Assembly (NCBI RefSeq): GCF_020216065.1
Contig: NZ_JAIWNA010000001.1
Coordinates: 694,505-758,504 of the forward strand
From: Nocardia rosealba
Lineage (GTDB): Bacteria > Actinomycetota > Actinomycetes > Mycobacteriales > Mycobacteriaceae
DNA length: 64,000 nt
Direction: 5' to 3'
Shown piece by piece: positions 35,648 through 44,633 of the stretch (its first letter is position 1; the number at the start of each line of letters is the position of its first letter). The notes below the pieces were generated by a model, which was not told the DNA's origin, did no database searches, and saw only the letters and a program-made list of their open reading frames with translations. The translations under genes were made by a program, and so were the position numbers.

Positions 35648-37129
35648 TCAGCGGTTCGGTGGGATATCGGTCCAGGTCCGGGTGCGCCCGGGGATGCCGC
35701 GCAGGCGAATGTCCTTGTGCCGCTTCCATTTAGCGCGTTCAGCGGGTGCGGACGCCTGCACGACGTCATCGCTGACCAGCACCCGCCGCGTCACTTCTTT
35801 GGCGACGGTGGTGAGCCGAGCCGCTTCGTTGACGGCGTCGCCGATGACGGTGAACTCGAGGCGGGTATCGGAGCCGACGTCGCCCGCGAACACCTTGCCC
35901 CTTGCCACGCCGATACCGATGTCGAGTTCCCCGGTGGCCACCACTTCGTCGCGGATGCGGCGTGCGGCGCGCAGAGCCGGGGTGGCGTTGTCGCGCAGTG
36001 CCGAGGGCGCACCGAAGATGCACAGGGCGGCGTCGCCCTGGAATTTGTTGACCAGCCCGCCGTTGTCCTCGGTGGCCGCGACGACGGTGGCCAGCAGCCG
36101 ATTGAGCTTGTGTACGAATTCCACCGGCTCCATCTCGGCCGACAGCCGCACCGAACCGGTGACGTCGATGAACAGTGCCGACACCGTGCGCACGTCACCG
36201 GTGAGGTCGGCGCTGCCTGCCAGCGCGCGCTCGGCGACCGTCGAGCCGACGTGTTTGCCGAACATGTCCTCCATGTGCGCCTGTTCGCGCAGGGTGGTAG
36301 CCAGTTCGTTGACGGAGTGTTCGAGCCGCCCGATCTCACTCGCGCTGCCGACGGGCACCCGCACGTCGAGTTCCCCGCGGGTGATCCGGTCCAGCGCCCG
36401 GTACATGGCCCGCATCGGGGTCGCGACCGAGCGCGCGAGCAGCGCGGTGGCCAGCATCCCGACGCCGAGGGCGACGATCGAGAACATCCAGGCCGCGCGC
36501 ACCCGGTCGCTCGCGGGCGTGGTGCGGTCGCTGAGCACCACGATGACGATGAGCCCCGGGAGCGCACCCGACACCGCCCAGGTGACGAGCACGCGCACCA
36601 GCACCGTGGCACTCGGATGCACGGTCGGCCCGAGGACGGCGGCGACGATGGGTACGGTCGGGCGGATCAGCCGGTCCAGGATCAGATAGATCACACCGGC
36701 CGATTCGAGGGCGCCGAGAATGAACCCCGCCCCGATCACGATGGTGTTGTGGTAGTCGGTGAACCGGTCGACCAGCCACACGGTGAGGATGATGCCGGGC
36801 AGCCAGATCAGCACGGCGCGCACGGTGATCGCGGCGGGCAGCTGGATCAGCTGGCGAGCTTCGTCCGGTGTCGGTTTGCGTCCCTCGTCCAGCCAGCGCA
36901 GGTGTTTTCGGCGGTCGTAGATCGCGAGGCCGATGCCGAGGGCGAATCCGAAGGCCGGGTAGATGGCGATGAGCCAGGCCGCGTCGTGCCAGTCGTCGCC
37001 CACCCGGCTGAACACGCCACCGGCCCAGGAGATGAGGAAGATGGCGCCGACGCCGACGAAGTTCGCGGTGATGACCACGAGGGCGAGCCCCCAGTGCGAC
37101 CGCAGTAGCCAGCGGACCAGCCGGTTCAC
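35648..37129 (-). CDS. Membrane-bound class III adenylate cyclase with HAMP domain
   Basis: 493 residues: about six membrane helices in the first 250, a HAMP domain near 255-305 (ARSVATPMRAMYRALDRITRGELDVRV, in part), then the cyclase domain. Catalytic residues are all visible: metal Asp in FIDVTGS near 320, Lys in NKFQGD near 361 with the second metal Asp, Asp in VIGDAVN near 427, and the Asn/Arg of VNEAARL. It should make cAMP as a dimer, like the mycobacterial Rv1318c-1320c/Rv3645 group. The GTG at 37129 is chosen because VNRLVRWLLRSH starts right before the first helix; other starts reach to 37210. Confidence 0.88.
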   Translation of the reverse strand: MNRLVRWLLRSHWGLALVVITANFVGVGAIFLISWAGGVFSRVGDDWHDAAWLIAIYPAFGFALGIGLAIYDRRKHLRWLDEGRKPTPDEARQLIQLPAAITVRAVLIWLPGIILTVWLVDRFTDYHNTIVIGAGFILGALESAGVIYLILDRLIRPTVPIVAAVLGPTVHPSATVLVRVLVTWAVSGALPGLIVIVVLSDRTTPASDRVRAAWMFSIVALGVGMLATALLARSVATPMRAMYRALDRITRGELDVRVPVGSASEIGRLEHSVNELATTLREQAHMEDMFGKHVGSTVAERALAGSADLTGDVRTVSALFIDVTGSVRLSAEMEPVEFVHKLNRLLATVVAATEDNGGLVNKFQGDAALCIFGAPSALRDNATPALRAARRIRDEVVATGELDIGIGVARGKVFAGDVGSDTRLEFTVIGDAVNEAARLTTVAKEVTRRVLVSDDVVQASAPAERAKWKRHKDIRLRGIPGRTRTWTDIPPNR

Positions 37130-37247
37130 CGCGCACACCCGTCTACCGCACCCCGTGACGGGGCCGGGGCGGGGCGAGCCGCGCGAATGATCGACACAAC
37201 TGTCCAGCATAGAAGGCGCGGCCGAGGACGCCGCGCACGCACGCCGC

Positions 37248-37922
37248 TCAGCCGAGCACGACGAGCCAGATCGCGATGTAGTGGCACAGCGCCGCGACGA
37301 CGGTCGCGGCGTGGAAGAACTCGTGGTGCCCGAAGTCCGGCCACGGGTTGGGCCACTTCGTCGCGTACAGCACGGCCCCCACGCTGTAGATCACCCCGCC
37401 GATGGCGAGCAGCACCAGCGGCAGCACCCCCACGTTGTGCAGGAGGGTCGGTGCGACCGGGACCACGGCCCATCCGAGCAGCAGATACAACGGCACGCCG
37501 ACCCACCTGGGCGCGGTAGGCCACAGCACCTTGAGGGCGACTCCCGCGAGTGCCCCGACCCAGACCACGATCAGCAAGGTGCGCCCGGTGCTGTCGGGAA
37601 GGCCGAGCACCGCGAACGGGGTGTAACTGCCCGCGATGAACACGAAGATCATCGAGTGGTCCAGCCGCTTCATCCGCACCCGGGTCCGCACGCTCGCCCA
37701 GGTCACCCGGTGGTACACCGCGCTCACGCCGAACAGCCCGCACACCGCGACCCCGTAGACCACGGTCGCCCACCCGGCCGTGGCCGAGCGCGCGAACCCG
37801 GCCACCGCGAGCGCCGCCACCGCGACCACGGCCACACCGAACGCCCACGTATGAATCCACCCGCGAAACCGCGGCTTCACCAGCGCGACAGGCACACCCG
37901 AATCGCTACCGATCGCCTCCAC
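37248..37922 (-). CDS. Hemolysin III/PAQR-family membrane protein
   Basis: 224 residues with seven hydrophobic helices. YHRVTW near residue 75, [17 protein letters not shown] near 90 and [17 protein letters not shown] near 205 carry the Ser/His/Asp zinc-site residues of the PAQR/HlyIII family. The function in bacteria is unsettled (lipid hydrolase or pore). Matches Rv1085c by order. The GTG at 37922 is preferred because GGAGG is then 5 nt upstream, while the GTG at 37928 abuts it. Confidence 0.88.
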   Translation of the reverse strand: MEAIGSDSGVPVALVKPRFRGWIHTWAFGVAVVAVAALAVAGFARSATAGWATVVYGVAVCGLFGVSAVYHRVTWASVRTRVRMKRLDHSMIFVFIAGSYTPFAVLGLPDSTGRTLLIVVWVGALAGVALKVLWPTAPRWVGVPLYLLLGWAVVPVAPTLLHNVGVLPLVLLAIGGVIYSVGAVLYATKWPNPWPDFGHHEFFHAATVVAALCHYIAIWLVVLG

Positions 37923-38081
37923 GACCACCTCCAGTCAAACCTACGGAACCGTAAGTTACGCCCCCAACGGTACGTGAGACCCCCGCCGACTACCGTCGAA
38001 GGTGCCGACAACCACACAAACGGAATCCACCCACGGCCCCGCCGGAGAGGCTGTCGGCCTGCAGTCCTCGAAGGGGTGCGG

Positions 38082-38483
38082 TCAGGCGAAGTGGACCTCG
38101 GGAATGGTGGCCATCAGTGCGGCCCACTCCGGGTACATGGCGGCCTTGCGCTCGTGCATGGCCATGATCTCGGCGCCGAGTTCGGGGTTCATGTCGTCGG
38201 ACAGGTCGGGGCCGATGACGAGTTCGGCGAAGTGTGGCGCGATGAGCGGATCGCCGGCCAGGTGGATCGGATCGTGCATGTAGCGCTCCAAGGCGTCGAG
38301 GTCCTCGATGCCGACGCAATAGCCATGGGTGAGGCCTTCGGCGGGATTGCCGAGGTTCTGGCCGACGGTCGCGAAGCTCACCGAATCGATGGCAGCGGTG
38401 CGGCGCATGGTGGCGAGCACTTCGGCGCGTTGCTCCTCGGTGGTCTCGTCGCGGAACCGGAATCTGAGCACGTGGACAAGCAT
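38082..38483 (-). CDS. Dabb-domain (stress-responsive A/B barrel) protein
   Basis: 133 residues. LVHVLRFRFRDETTEEQRAEVL (part) at the start and HGYCVGIEDLDALERYMHDPIHL (part) in the middle fit the dimeric alpha-beta barrel. Some members are cyclases or catabolic enzymes, others have no known activity. It is divergent from a TetR gene with a perfect palindrome in between, so it is probably induced by whatever that repressor senses. Confidence 0.82.
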   Translation of the reverse strand: MLVHVLRFRFRDETTEEQRAEVLATMRRTAAIDSVSFATVGQNLGNPAEGLTHGYCVGIEDLDALERYMHDPIHLAGDPLIAPHFAELVIGPDLSDDMNPELGAEIMAMHERKAAMYPEWAALMATIPEVHFA

Positions 38484-38495
38484 GAAATCTCCTCG

Positions 38496-38517
38496 AATTG
38501 AACTGGCGAGTTCAATT
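38496..38517. promoter_or_regulatory. TetR operator palindrome, Dabb/TetR intergenic
   Basis: AATTGAACT-GGCG-AGTTCAATT, a perfect 9-bp inverted repeat with a 4-bp spacer, 12 bp upstream of the Dabb-protein start and 67 bp from the TetR start. Confidence 0.75.
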
Positions 38518-38584
38518 TAGAGTACTAACTGGTAAGGCCGCAAGACTGAACCGCCGAGCCAACCAGTGGCGGTAGGCTTGCCGA

Positions 38585-39229
38585 GTGGCAGCACCGGCGC
38601 GGGGTCGTATCGACAAGCGACAGCAGATTCTGGCGGCCGCGTTCGCGGTCTTCGCGCGGCGCGGATACGCGCAGACCTGCGTACAGGAGATCGCCGACGA
38701 GGCCGGTGTCGCGAAACCGACCGTGTACAACCACCTCACCGACAAGGGCACCCTGTTCCGGGAAGCCTTGTTGACGGCGGCCGAGGTGGTGAGCGCGGAA
38801 ACCCTTGCGGCCGTGGACACCCTGCGCGACGTCGGTGACGATCCGCGGCCAGCGTTCCTCGACTCGGCGTACCGGTTGCTGCAGGTGTGCGCCGGTGAGC
38901 GCGGCCGATCCCTGCACCGACTGGCCTACGCCCAAGCCGAGGACTTCGCCGACCTGGCCCTGCAGGTGCAGCAGCGCACCTCGGTCCGGCTGCGCGAAGC
39001 ACTGGCCGACCGACTGGCCCGGCTGGCGCTGGCAGGTCGATTGCGTGCCTGCGACCCGGACACAGCCGCCGAGCAGTACCTGGCCCTGCTCACCGGCCCC
39101 CTCGAGGCACGCTCACACCTGGGCGCCCGCAAGATCCCGGCCACCGAACTACGCGCCGTAGCCGAAGCCGCGACCGACACCTTCCTCCGCGCCTACCTCA
39201 CCCCCGGCTCCGAGAAAGCCACCCCCTGA
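38585..39229 (+). CDS. TetR-family repressor
   Basis: 214 residues. KRQQILAAAFAVFARRGYAQTCVQEIADEAGVAKPTVYNHL (in parts) is a canonical TetR helix-turn-helix at about 11-55, followed by a ligand domain. TAGGCT at 38573-38578 lies 6 nt before the GTG, so the message is leaderless. It presumably represses the divergent Dabb gene, and perhaps itself, through the 22-bp palindrome. Confidence 0.87.
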   Translation: MAAPARGRIDKRQQILAAAFAVFARRGYAQTCVQEIADEAGVAKPTVYNHLTDKGTLFREALLTAAEVVSAETLAAVDTLRDVGDDPRPAFLDSAYRLLQVCAGERGRSLHRLAYAQAEDFADLALQVQQRTSVRLREALADRLARLALAGRLRACDPDTAAEQYLALLTGPLEARSHLGARKIPATELRAVAEAATDTFLRAYLTPGSEKATP

Positions 39230-39366
39230 TCTCGCAAGAACATGGGTAACTCCCCAGCCATCCCAAAACCCGAGCACCTCCACAACCGCCGGCCCGGCAC
39301 GCCCCTCACCCCGTACCCACGACCGGCAAAAGTCACGGGGAGGCGGCCCAGGCGTAGGGTGCGGGC

Positions 39367-40146
39367 GTGGAGTTTTTCGGTCGGGTGCGAGGGTTGCCGT
39401 ACCGCGTCTATGAAGCCAGGCTGTCCAAGCAGCTGGCCGACAAGCAGCACCCCCGCCACGTGGCGGTGATGTGCGACGGGAATCGACGCTGGGCGCGTGA
39501 GAACGGGTTCACCGATGTCAGCCACGGTCATCGGGTCGGTGCGCTGAAGATCGCCGAGCTGGTCGGCTGGTGTGCCGCCGAGGGCATCGAGATGGTGACC
39601 GTCTACCTGCTGTCGACGGAGAACCTGCGCCGCGATCCCGAGGAGCTCGAGACGCTGTTCGAGGTGATCACCGATGTGGTCGAGGAGTTGTCGGCGCCGG
39701 AGCAGAACTGGAGTGTGCGGATCGTCGGTTCGCTCGCCGGTTTCCCCGAGTTGATCGCCAAGCGGCTGCGGGTGGCGGCCGAGCGCACGAGCGGGCGCGA
39801 CGGTGTGCACGTGAATGTGGCTGTGGGGTACGGGGGTCGGCAGGAGATCACCGACGCGGTGCGCTCGCTGGTGCGTCAGGAGATCGCGGCGGGGGAGTCG
39901 GGTGAGGATCTGGTGCAGTCGATCACGGTCGACGCGATCGGCCAGCATCTGTACACCTCGGGCCAGCCGGATCCGGATCTGGTGATCAGAACCTCTGGGG
40001 AGCAGCGGCTTTCGGGTTTCCTGTTGTGGCAGAGCGCGTATTCGGAGATCTGGTTCACCGAGGCGTACTGGCCGGAGTTCCGGCGGGTCGATTTTCTTCG
40101 CGCGCTGCGGGATTACGCGGCGCGGCACCGTCGCTTCGGGGTGTGA
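39367..40146 (+). CDS. Short-chain Z-isoprenyl diphosphate synthase
   Basis: 259 residues, UppS superfamily. MCDGNRRWAR near 35-44 has the catalytic Asp37 and diphosphate-binding Arg; NLRRDPEELETLFEV and IRTSGEQRLSGFLLWQSAYSE (part) complete the family signature. By sequence style and by position after the hemolysin III region it corresponds to Rv1086, which makes omega,E,Z-farnesyl diphosphate for the decaprenyl carrier used in cell-wall synthesis. TAGGGT at 39355-39360 is 6 nt before the GTG. Confidence 0.88.
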   Translation: MEFFGRVRGLPYRVYEARLSKQLADKQHPRHVAVMCDGNRRWARENGFTDVSHGHRVGALKIAELVGWCAAEGIEMVTVYLLSTENLRRDPEELETLFEVITDVVEELSAPEQNWSVRIVGSLAGFPELIAKRLRVAAERTSGRDGVHVNVAVGYGGRQEITDAVRSLVRQEIAAGESGEDLVQSITVDAIGQHLYTSGQPDPDLVIRTSGEQRLSGFLLWQSAYSEIWFTEAYWPEFRRVDFLRALRDYAARHRRFGV

Positions 40147-40175
40147 TGTCGTAGTCCTCGCGTACTGTCGCGTTC

Positions 40176-40742
40176 GTGGAACCTGATGAGGCGTCTTACA
40201 TCAGCTATGAGGAGTTCGGCAGGCGTTTTCTCGAGTACGCCGTGTCCGAGCAGCGCATCGCGGACGCGTTCGGTGAGCTCACCGGTGCCGCTTTCGATTT
40301 CGGCCCGATCGGGGTGGGGCCGGGCCGGTTGGCGAAGGTCACCGCGCAGGTCGAGCTCGGACAGCCGCGCATTCTGCGTTTCGTCGACGCCTTCATCTCC
40401 TTCGAACTGACGATCCCGTTGCATGTGGATCTGGTGGTCGATCTCGCGGTCGACAGGTCGCGGTTCCGGGTGGACGGCACCGTGCACCTGCATCTGACGG
40501 CACGCACGGCCGACCCGCTGCGGGTGGTCATCGACGTCGCCGAGCCACGTCCGGGTGATGTGCGGGTGAACGTGGCCAGTTCCACCAAGCGCGGGCAACT
40601 GCTGCGGGTGCTCGCCAGTGTCGATCACGAGATCCGCCGGTTCGTGGCCCGGTACATGTCCGAGGAGATCCGCAAGCCCGAGATCGCCGCGGTGCGCAAC
40701 ATCGATGTGGCGACCAGGTTGGACGCGGCCTGGAAGTTGTGA
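40176..40742 (+). CDS. Conserved-looking hypothetical protein
   Basis: 188 residues, not recognised. The centre is rich in alternating hydrophobic residues (LVVDLAVDRSRFRVDGTVHLHLTAR, in part), suggesting a beta-barrel or lipid-binding fold like polyketide-cyclase-type domains; the ends are helical. There is no signal peptide. TACTGT at 40163-40168 is 7 nt before the GTG. It lies between the prenyl synthase and a lipoprotein gene, all on the plus strand, with small gaps. Confidence 0.65.
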   Translation: MEPDEASYISYEEFGRRFLEYAVSEQRIADAFGELTGAAFDFGPIGVGPGRLAKVTAQVELGQPRILRFVDAFISFELTIPLHVDLVVDLAVDRSRFRVDGTVHLHLTARTADPLRVVIDVAEPRPGDVRVNVASSTKRGQLLRVLASVDHEIRRFVARYMSEEIRKPEIAAVRNIDVATRLDAAWKL

Positions 40743-40820
40743 CGAGTCGCCCCGGTTCCGGTGGTGCGCGGGCTAGGCTGCTGCCCGGAACGGACCCGTC
40801 GACACAGGTAGGGGACAGCG

Positions 40821-41909
40821 GTGGGAGTTGCGCGTGCTGCAGGTGCGTGGATCGCGGCGCTCGGTGCGGTCGGTCTGGTAGCCGGGTGCGGGGTCGAGGG
40901 CACGCCCGCACCGGTCATCACCCCGAACCAGCAGCCGGATCGTTCCGGGGTGTTCGCGTATCGAACCGAAGGTGAGCTGGTTGTCGTTCGCGGCGCCGAA
41001 ACACTGCGTGCGTCGGGCAATTTCGGCTATTCGGCGGCGCCGGTGAATTTCACCCGCGACGGTGCGTTCGCGTTCGCGGTGGAGACGGCGTCCAAGACGC
41101 TCGTCGCGCTGAGCGTGGACAACGGTTCCGTGACGCGCACCGAATGCGACTGCACCGACGCGGTCGCCCTGCGTGACGCGGTGGTCGGCTGGTGGCGTGA
41201 GCCCGGCCAGATCATGAGTCAGGACCTGGCGGGCACCACCCCCGCCGAGCCCGAACGCGACATCGTGCTCCCGGATTCGCCGAGTCCGCTCTCGGGTGGC
41301 AACTGGGACGGCGCCCGCCTGGTGGCGGCCACCGACGAGTACGTGCTGCTGGCACGGTCGGAGTCGCGCGGGCTGTGGTGGGAGAAGAACCACCTCTACG
41401 CGATCGGTTCGGATGCCATCCTGCCGCTGGGCCGGGTGCCCGGCATCGACTCCGAGCTCTCGGCCGCCGCCGGGCCCGACGGGCACACGTTCGTGCTCGC
41501 GGGCGCCACCGCGCGCAGTTCCTCCTGCGGCATCGGTTTCGTCGCGACCATCGACGTGCGAAGCAACGCCGTCTCGGACCTGCCCTCGGTCCCCGGCGAG
41601 TGCTCGACGGTCTACAACCCGCGCTGGGGCGGCGACAACGTCATCAGCGTCGCGGTGCGCAAGTGGGCCGATGTGGCCGGGGCGACCAGCACGGTCGACC
41701 GATTGCGTTCGGCCGCCCAGGGCTGGGCGCCGGTCGCCGAGCAACCGGTGATCGACATGCTCGCCCGCTCCGAGCAGACCGTCATCCAGGTGGTCGGCGG
41801 TGAGCCGCTCGCGGCGCGGGACACCCCGCACGGCGTGCTCGTCGTCGAAAAGGGCGGTGCGCGTTCGGAACTGGCGACCGAAGTGGTGTCGCTGGGGTCG
41901 CCGATCTAG
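40821..41909 (+). CDS. Secreted lipoprotein with beta-propeller-like body
   Basis: 362 residues. Signal peptide with lipobox L-V-A-G-C, lipidated Cys23. The mature part has repeated short beta-strand patterns ([49 protein letters not shown], in parts), suggestive of a propeller. CDC at about 111-113 and further cysteines may form disulfides. No enzyme motif. The start GTG at 40821 follows GGGGACAGCG. It overlaps the converging coaA stop by 4 bp. Confidence 0.75.
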   Translation: MGVARAAGAWIAALGAVGLVAGCGVEGTPAPVITPNQQPDRSGVFAYRTEGELVVVRGAETLRASGNFGYSAAPVNFTRDGAFAFAVETASKTLVALSVDNGSVTRTECDCTDAVALRDAVVGWWREPGQIMSQDLAGTTPAEPERDIVLPDSPSPLSGGNWDGARLVAATDEYVLLARSESRGLWWEKNHLYAIGSDAILPLGRVPGIDSELSAAAGPDGHTFVLAGATARSSSCGIGFVATIDVRSNAVSDLPSVPGECSTVYNPRWGGDNVISVAVRKWADVAGATSTVDRLRSAAQGWAPVAEQPVIDMLARSEQTVIQVVGGEPLAARDTPHGVLVVEKGGARSELATEVVSLGSPI

Positions 41910-42838
41910 AGCTTGCGCAGGCGCAGCCGGTTGATGGTGTGGTCGGAGTCCTTGCGCAGCACCAGGGTCGCGCGCGGGCGGGTCGGCAGGATGTTGTCGA
42001 CGAGGTTGGGCCGGTTGGTGGAGTTCCAGATGTCGCGCGCGGCCGCGGTGGCCTGCTCGTCGCCCAAGCCCGCGTAGTGGTGGAAGTGGGCGTTGGGGTC
42101 GGCGAAGCCGGTCTTGCGCAGAGCGAGAAAGCGCTGCACGTACCAGTTCTCGATGTCCTCGATGCGCGCGTCGACGTAGATGGAGAAGTCGAACAGGTCC
42201 GACACCATCAGGCGCGGACCTGTCTGCAGCACGTTGAGGCCCTCGACGATGAGGATGTCGGGCTGGCGCACACAGTGCTTCTCGTCGGGCACGATGTCGT
42301 AGGAGATGTGCGAATACACCGGCGCGCACACCTCTTCGGCGCCCGATTTCACCTCGGTGACGAAGCGCAGCAGTTTGCGCCGGTCGTAGCTCTCCGGGAA
42401 ACCCTTGCGGTGCATGATGCCGCGGCGAGTGAGTTCGGCTGTGGGATAGAGGAATCCGTCGGTGGTCACCAGGTCGACGCGCGGGTGGTGATCCCAGCGC
42501 GACAGCAGTGCCTGCAGCACGCGCGCGGTGGTCGACTTACCGACCGCCACGCTGCCGGCGACCCCGATCACGAACGGCACCTGCTTGTCGGGGTGCTTCT
42601 CGCCGAGGAATGTCGCGGTGGCGGCGAACAGCCGCTGACGTGCGGCGACCTGCAAATGGATCAGGCGGGCGAGCGGCAGGTACACCTCGGCGACTTCCTC
42701 GAGGTCGATCTGCTCGCCGAGGCCGCGTAGTCCGGTCAATTCCTCCTCGGTCAAGACCAGGGGAGTCGACTTGCGCAGGGTGCGCCACTGCTTCCGGTCG
42801 AACTCCACGTACGGGCTCGGCTCGCTCATCCGTGCCAC
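41906..42838 (-). CDS. coaA: Pantothenate kinase, type I
   Basis: 310 residues. [20 protein letters not shown] (part) near 95 is the P-loop; [18 protein letters not shown] and EGLNVLQTG are type I PanK signatures. It phosphorylates pantothenate using ATP, the committed step of CoA synthesis, and is feedback-inhibited by CoA. The sequence is very close to the mycobacterial enzyme, including the ending INRLRLRKL. The start is GTG 42838 ([10 protein letters not shown]) or ATG 42829 (MSEPSPY); the former is kept because mycobacterial proteins carry a similar extension. Confidence 0.95.
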   Translation of the reverse strand: MARMSEPSPYVEFDRKQWRTLRKSTPLVLTEEELTGLRGLGEQIDLEEVAEVYLPLARLIHLQVAARQRLFAATATFLGEKHPDKQVPFVIGVAGSVAVGKSTTARVLQALLSRWDHHPRVDLVTTDGFLYPTAELTRRGIMHRKGFPESYDRRKLLRFVTEVKSGAEEVCAPVYSHISYDIVPDEKHCVRQPDILIVEGLNVLQTGPRLMVSDLFDFSIYVDARIEDIENWYVQRFLALRKTGFADPNAHFHHYAGLGDEQATAAARDIWNSTNRPNLVDNILPTRPRATLVLRKDSDHTINRLRLRKL

Positions 42839-43037
42839 TTACCCGACGCTCCGTTCGGGCAAACACGCACAGCTGGGCTGCCCGTTCGGTGAGATCCGGG
42901 ATAACTCTGACCGCATGCGGCGATTGTGCTCCGTGTCGGTCGTCCGTGCGCAACGGGGGGTTTGGCTACCCGTCGGTAACTAGTAACAACCACGAGGTAG
43001 GGCCCGCTTTTCGAATTCACCACGTAAGGTCGGGCGC

Positions 43038-44267
43038 ATGGGGTCTCATCCGTTCGTCACCGAATACCTGCGGCTCGGACTGGCTTTCGATCGGCTCGAA
43101 TCCGGCTTCGTCGACGCCTACACCGGCGATCCGGCGCTGCGCCGTGAGATCGACAACGCCGCCGCGCCCGCACCCGCCGACCTGGTCCGGCGCGCGATCG
43201 ACCTGCGCGCCGCCCTGCCCGATGCCGGGCTCTCGCCCCAGCGCACCGAGTTCCTCGACGCCCACCTGGTGGCGATGGAATGTTCGGCGCGCAAGTTCGC
43301 GGGCGAGGAGATCGGTTTCGTCGACGAGGTCCGCGCGTACTTCGACGTCGACATCACCCCTGGCGACCCCGACGACTACCGCGAGGCGCACCGGCTGATG
43401 GACGAGGTGCTCGGCGGCGACGGACCGCTGGCCGAACGGGTCGCCTCCCACCGGCGCGGCGACGAGATCCCGCCCGAACGGCTGCCCGAATGCGTGGAAG
43501 CGTTCTCCAGCGCCCTGCGCGAACGGGTCCGCGCGCGGTACCCGCTGCCCGACCACGAACACGTCACCTACGAGGTGGTCGGCGACAAACCGTGGTCCGG
43601 TTTCAACTACTACCTCGGCAACTACCGCTCGACGGTGGCCATCAACTCCGACCTCAAACAGCACATGGCGCACCTGCCCGCCCTCATCGCCCACGAGTCC
43701 TACCCCGGGCATCACACCGAGCACTGCCGCAAGGAGGCCGGGCTGGTCGCGGCGGGCGAGGACGAGCAGACGCTGTTCCTGGTCAACACACCGCAGTGCC
43801 TGATGGCCGAGGGCTTGGCCGACCTCGCCCTGCAGTCGATCGTCGGGCCCGGCTGGGGTGTGTGGGCGCAGGAGATCTACGCCGACCTGGGGCTGCGTTT
43901 CGACGGCGAACGCGCCGAACGGTTCTCGGCCGCGTCGGCGAAACTGCTCAGCGTGCGCCAGGACGCGGCGCTGCTGCTGCACGACAAGCACCGCAGTCAC
44001 GACGAGGTGGCGCAGTTCCTGCAGCGCTGGAGTCTTGCGACGCCGGAGCGGGCCCGTCAATCGCTGCGGTTCCTGTCCTCGCCGCTGTGGCGTGCCTACA
44101 TCAGCACCTATGTGGAGGGCTACCGCCTGCTGGGCGGCTGGCTCGACGGCGCGGCCGACGCCCAGGACCGCGTCGAACGGTTCGGGCGCTTGCTGGACGA
44201 ACCACTCACACCGGGGGCGATCCGGCGCCTACTGGATGACGGCGCAACCGCCGGGATTCATCAGTGA
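43038..44267 (+). CDS. DUF885 metallopeptidase-like protein
   Basis: 409 residues, soluble. HESYPGHHTEH near 219-229 is the DUF885 zinc-like motif (HExxxGHH), reminiscent of gluzincins; other DUF885 landmarks are WSGFNYYLGNYRSTVAINSD (part) and YISTYVEGYRLLGGWL. The family is poorly studied; some members are peptidases. TAAGGT at 43025-43030 is 7 nt before the ATG, a leaderless start. The 3' end overlaps the converging microprotein gene by 39 bp. Confidence 0.82.
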   Translation: MGSHPFVTEYLRLGLAFDRLESGFVDAYTGDPALRREIDNAAAPAPADLVRRAIDLRAALPDAGLSPQRTEFLDAHLVAMECSARKFAGEEIGFVDEVRAYFDVDITPGDPDDYREAHRLMDEVLGGDGPLAERVASHRRGDEIPPERLPECVEAFSSALRERVRARYPLPDHEHVTYEVVGDKPWSGFNYYLGNYRSTVAINSDLKQHMAHLPALIAHESYPGHHTEHCRKEAGLVAAGEDEQTLFLVNTPQCLMAEGLADLALQSIVGPGWGVWAQEIYADLGLRFDGERAERFSAASAKLLSVRQDAALLLHDKHRSHDEVAQFLQRWSLATPERARQSLRFLSSPLWRAYISTYVEGYRLLGGWLDGAADAQDRVERFGRLLDEPLTPGAIRRLLDDGATAGIHQ

Positions 44268-44351
44268 GCAGATGAGGTAGCCCAGGTGCACCAGGAGGGC
44301 CTCGGCCGGGTTCGACGGCGCGACGGCCGGGGTGACGGGCAGAGTGTTCAT
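44229..44351 (-). CDS. Cysteine-containing microprotein, copy 2
   Basis: 40 residues. The C-terminal 24 carry EALL-x7-C-x7-C (Glu17, Cys28, Cys36), identical in spacing to the 33-residue product encoded 11 bp upstream. AGAGAGG lies 6 nt before the ATG, a good ribosome site. There is no signal peptide; the helix around EALLVHLGYLICSL is amphipathic to hydrophobic. Its stop lies within the 3' end of the converging DUF885 gene. Not recognised; the shared pattern shows the two are paralogues and translated. Confidence 0.6.
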   Translation of the reverse strand: MNTLPVTPAVAPSNPAEALLVHLGYLICSLMNPGGCAVIQ

Positions 44352-44362
44352 GGCTGGCCTCT

Positions 44363-44464
44363 CTAGGTGTAGATCACGCAGTTCGTGCCGCCGGTCAGGG
44401 TGCAGACCAGCTGGTGGACCGCGAGCAGCAGTGCCTCGATCGGGCCTACAGGTGCGAAGTTCAT
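44363..44464 (-). CDS. Cysteine-containing microprotein, copy 1
   Basis: 33 residues: MNFAPVGPIEALL, a hydrophobic helix, Cys21, a Gly-rich turn and Cys29. EALL-x7-C-x7-C matches the neighbouring copy exactly; the ends also agree (C-V-I against C-A-V-I), as do the starts (MN, PV.P). The ribosome site is weak (ACAGGT). It is the first gene of a two-gene unit on the minus strand, divergent from glyA across 169 bp. Function unknown; a disulfide-closed or metal-binding peptide is possible. Confidence 0.6.
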   Translation of the reverse strand: MNFAPVGPIEALLLAVHQLVCTLTGGTNCVIYT

Positions 44465-44620
44465 ACCTGTGTCATCGGTCACCCGAACCGCGTGCGTTAC
44501 GGGCGAAAAGCCTGTTCGACGGCTATCGAACCTGGTCAGGACGGTGTGAGCCGCGTCTCCCGGGTGGCGGGCGCGGCGCCGTTGCGCTATCCCCGTGCCG
44601 GGACGTCCATACCCGGCCCA

Positions 44621-44626
44621 TAGACT
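44621..44626 (+). promoter_or_regulatory. -10 box of glyA
   Basis: TAGACT, 7 nt before GTG 44634. GAGGG between them is too close to the start to be a normal ribosome site, so a leaderless transcript is likely. Confidence 0.5.
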
Positions 44627-44633
44627 GAGGGTC

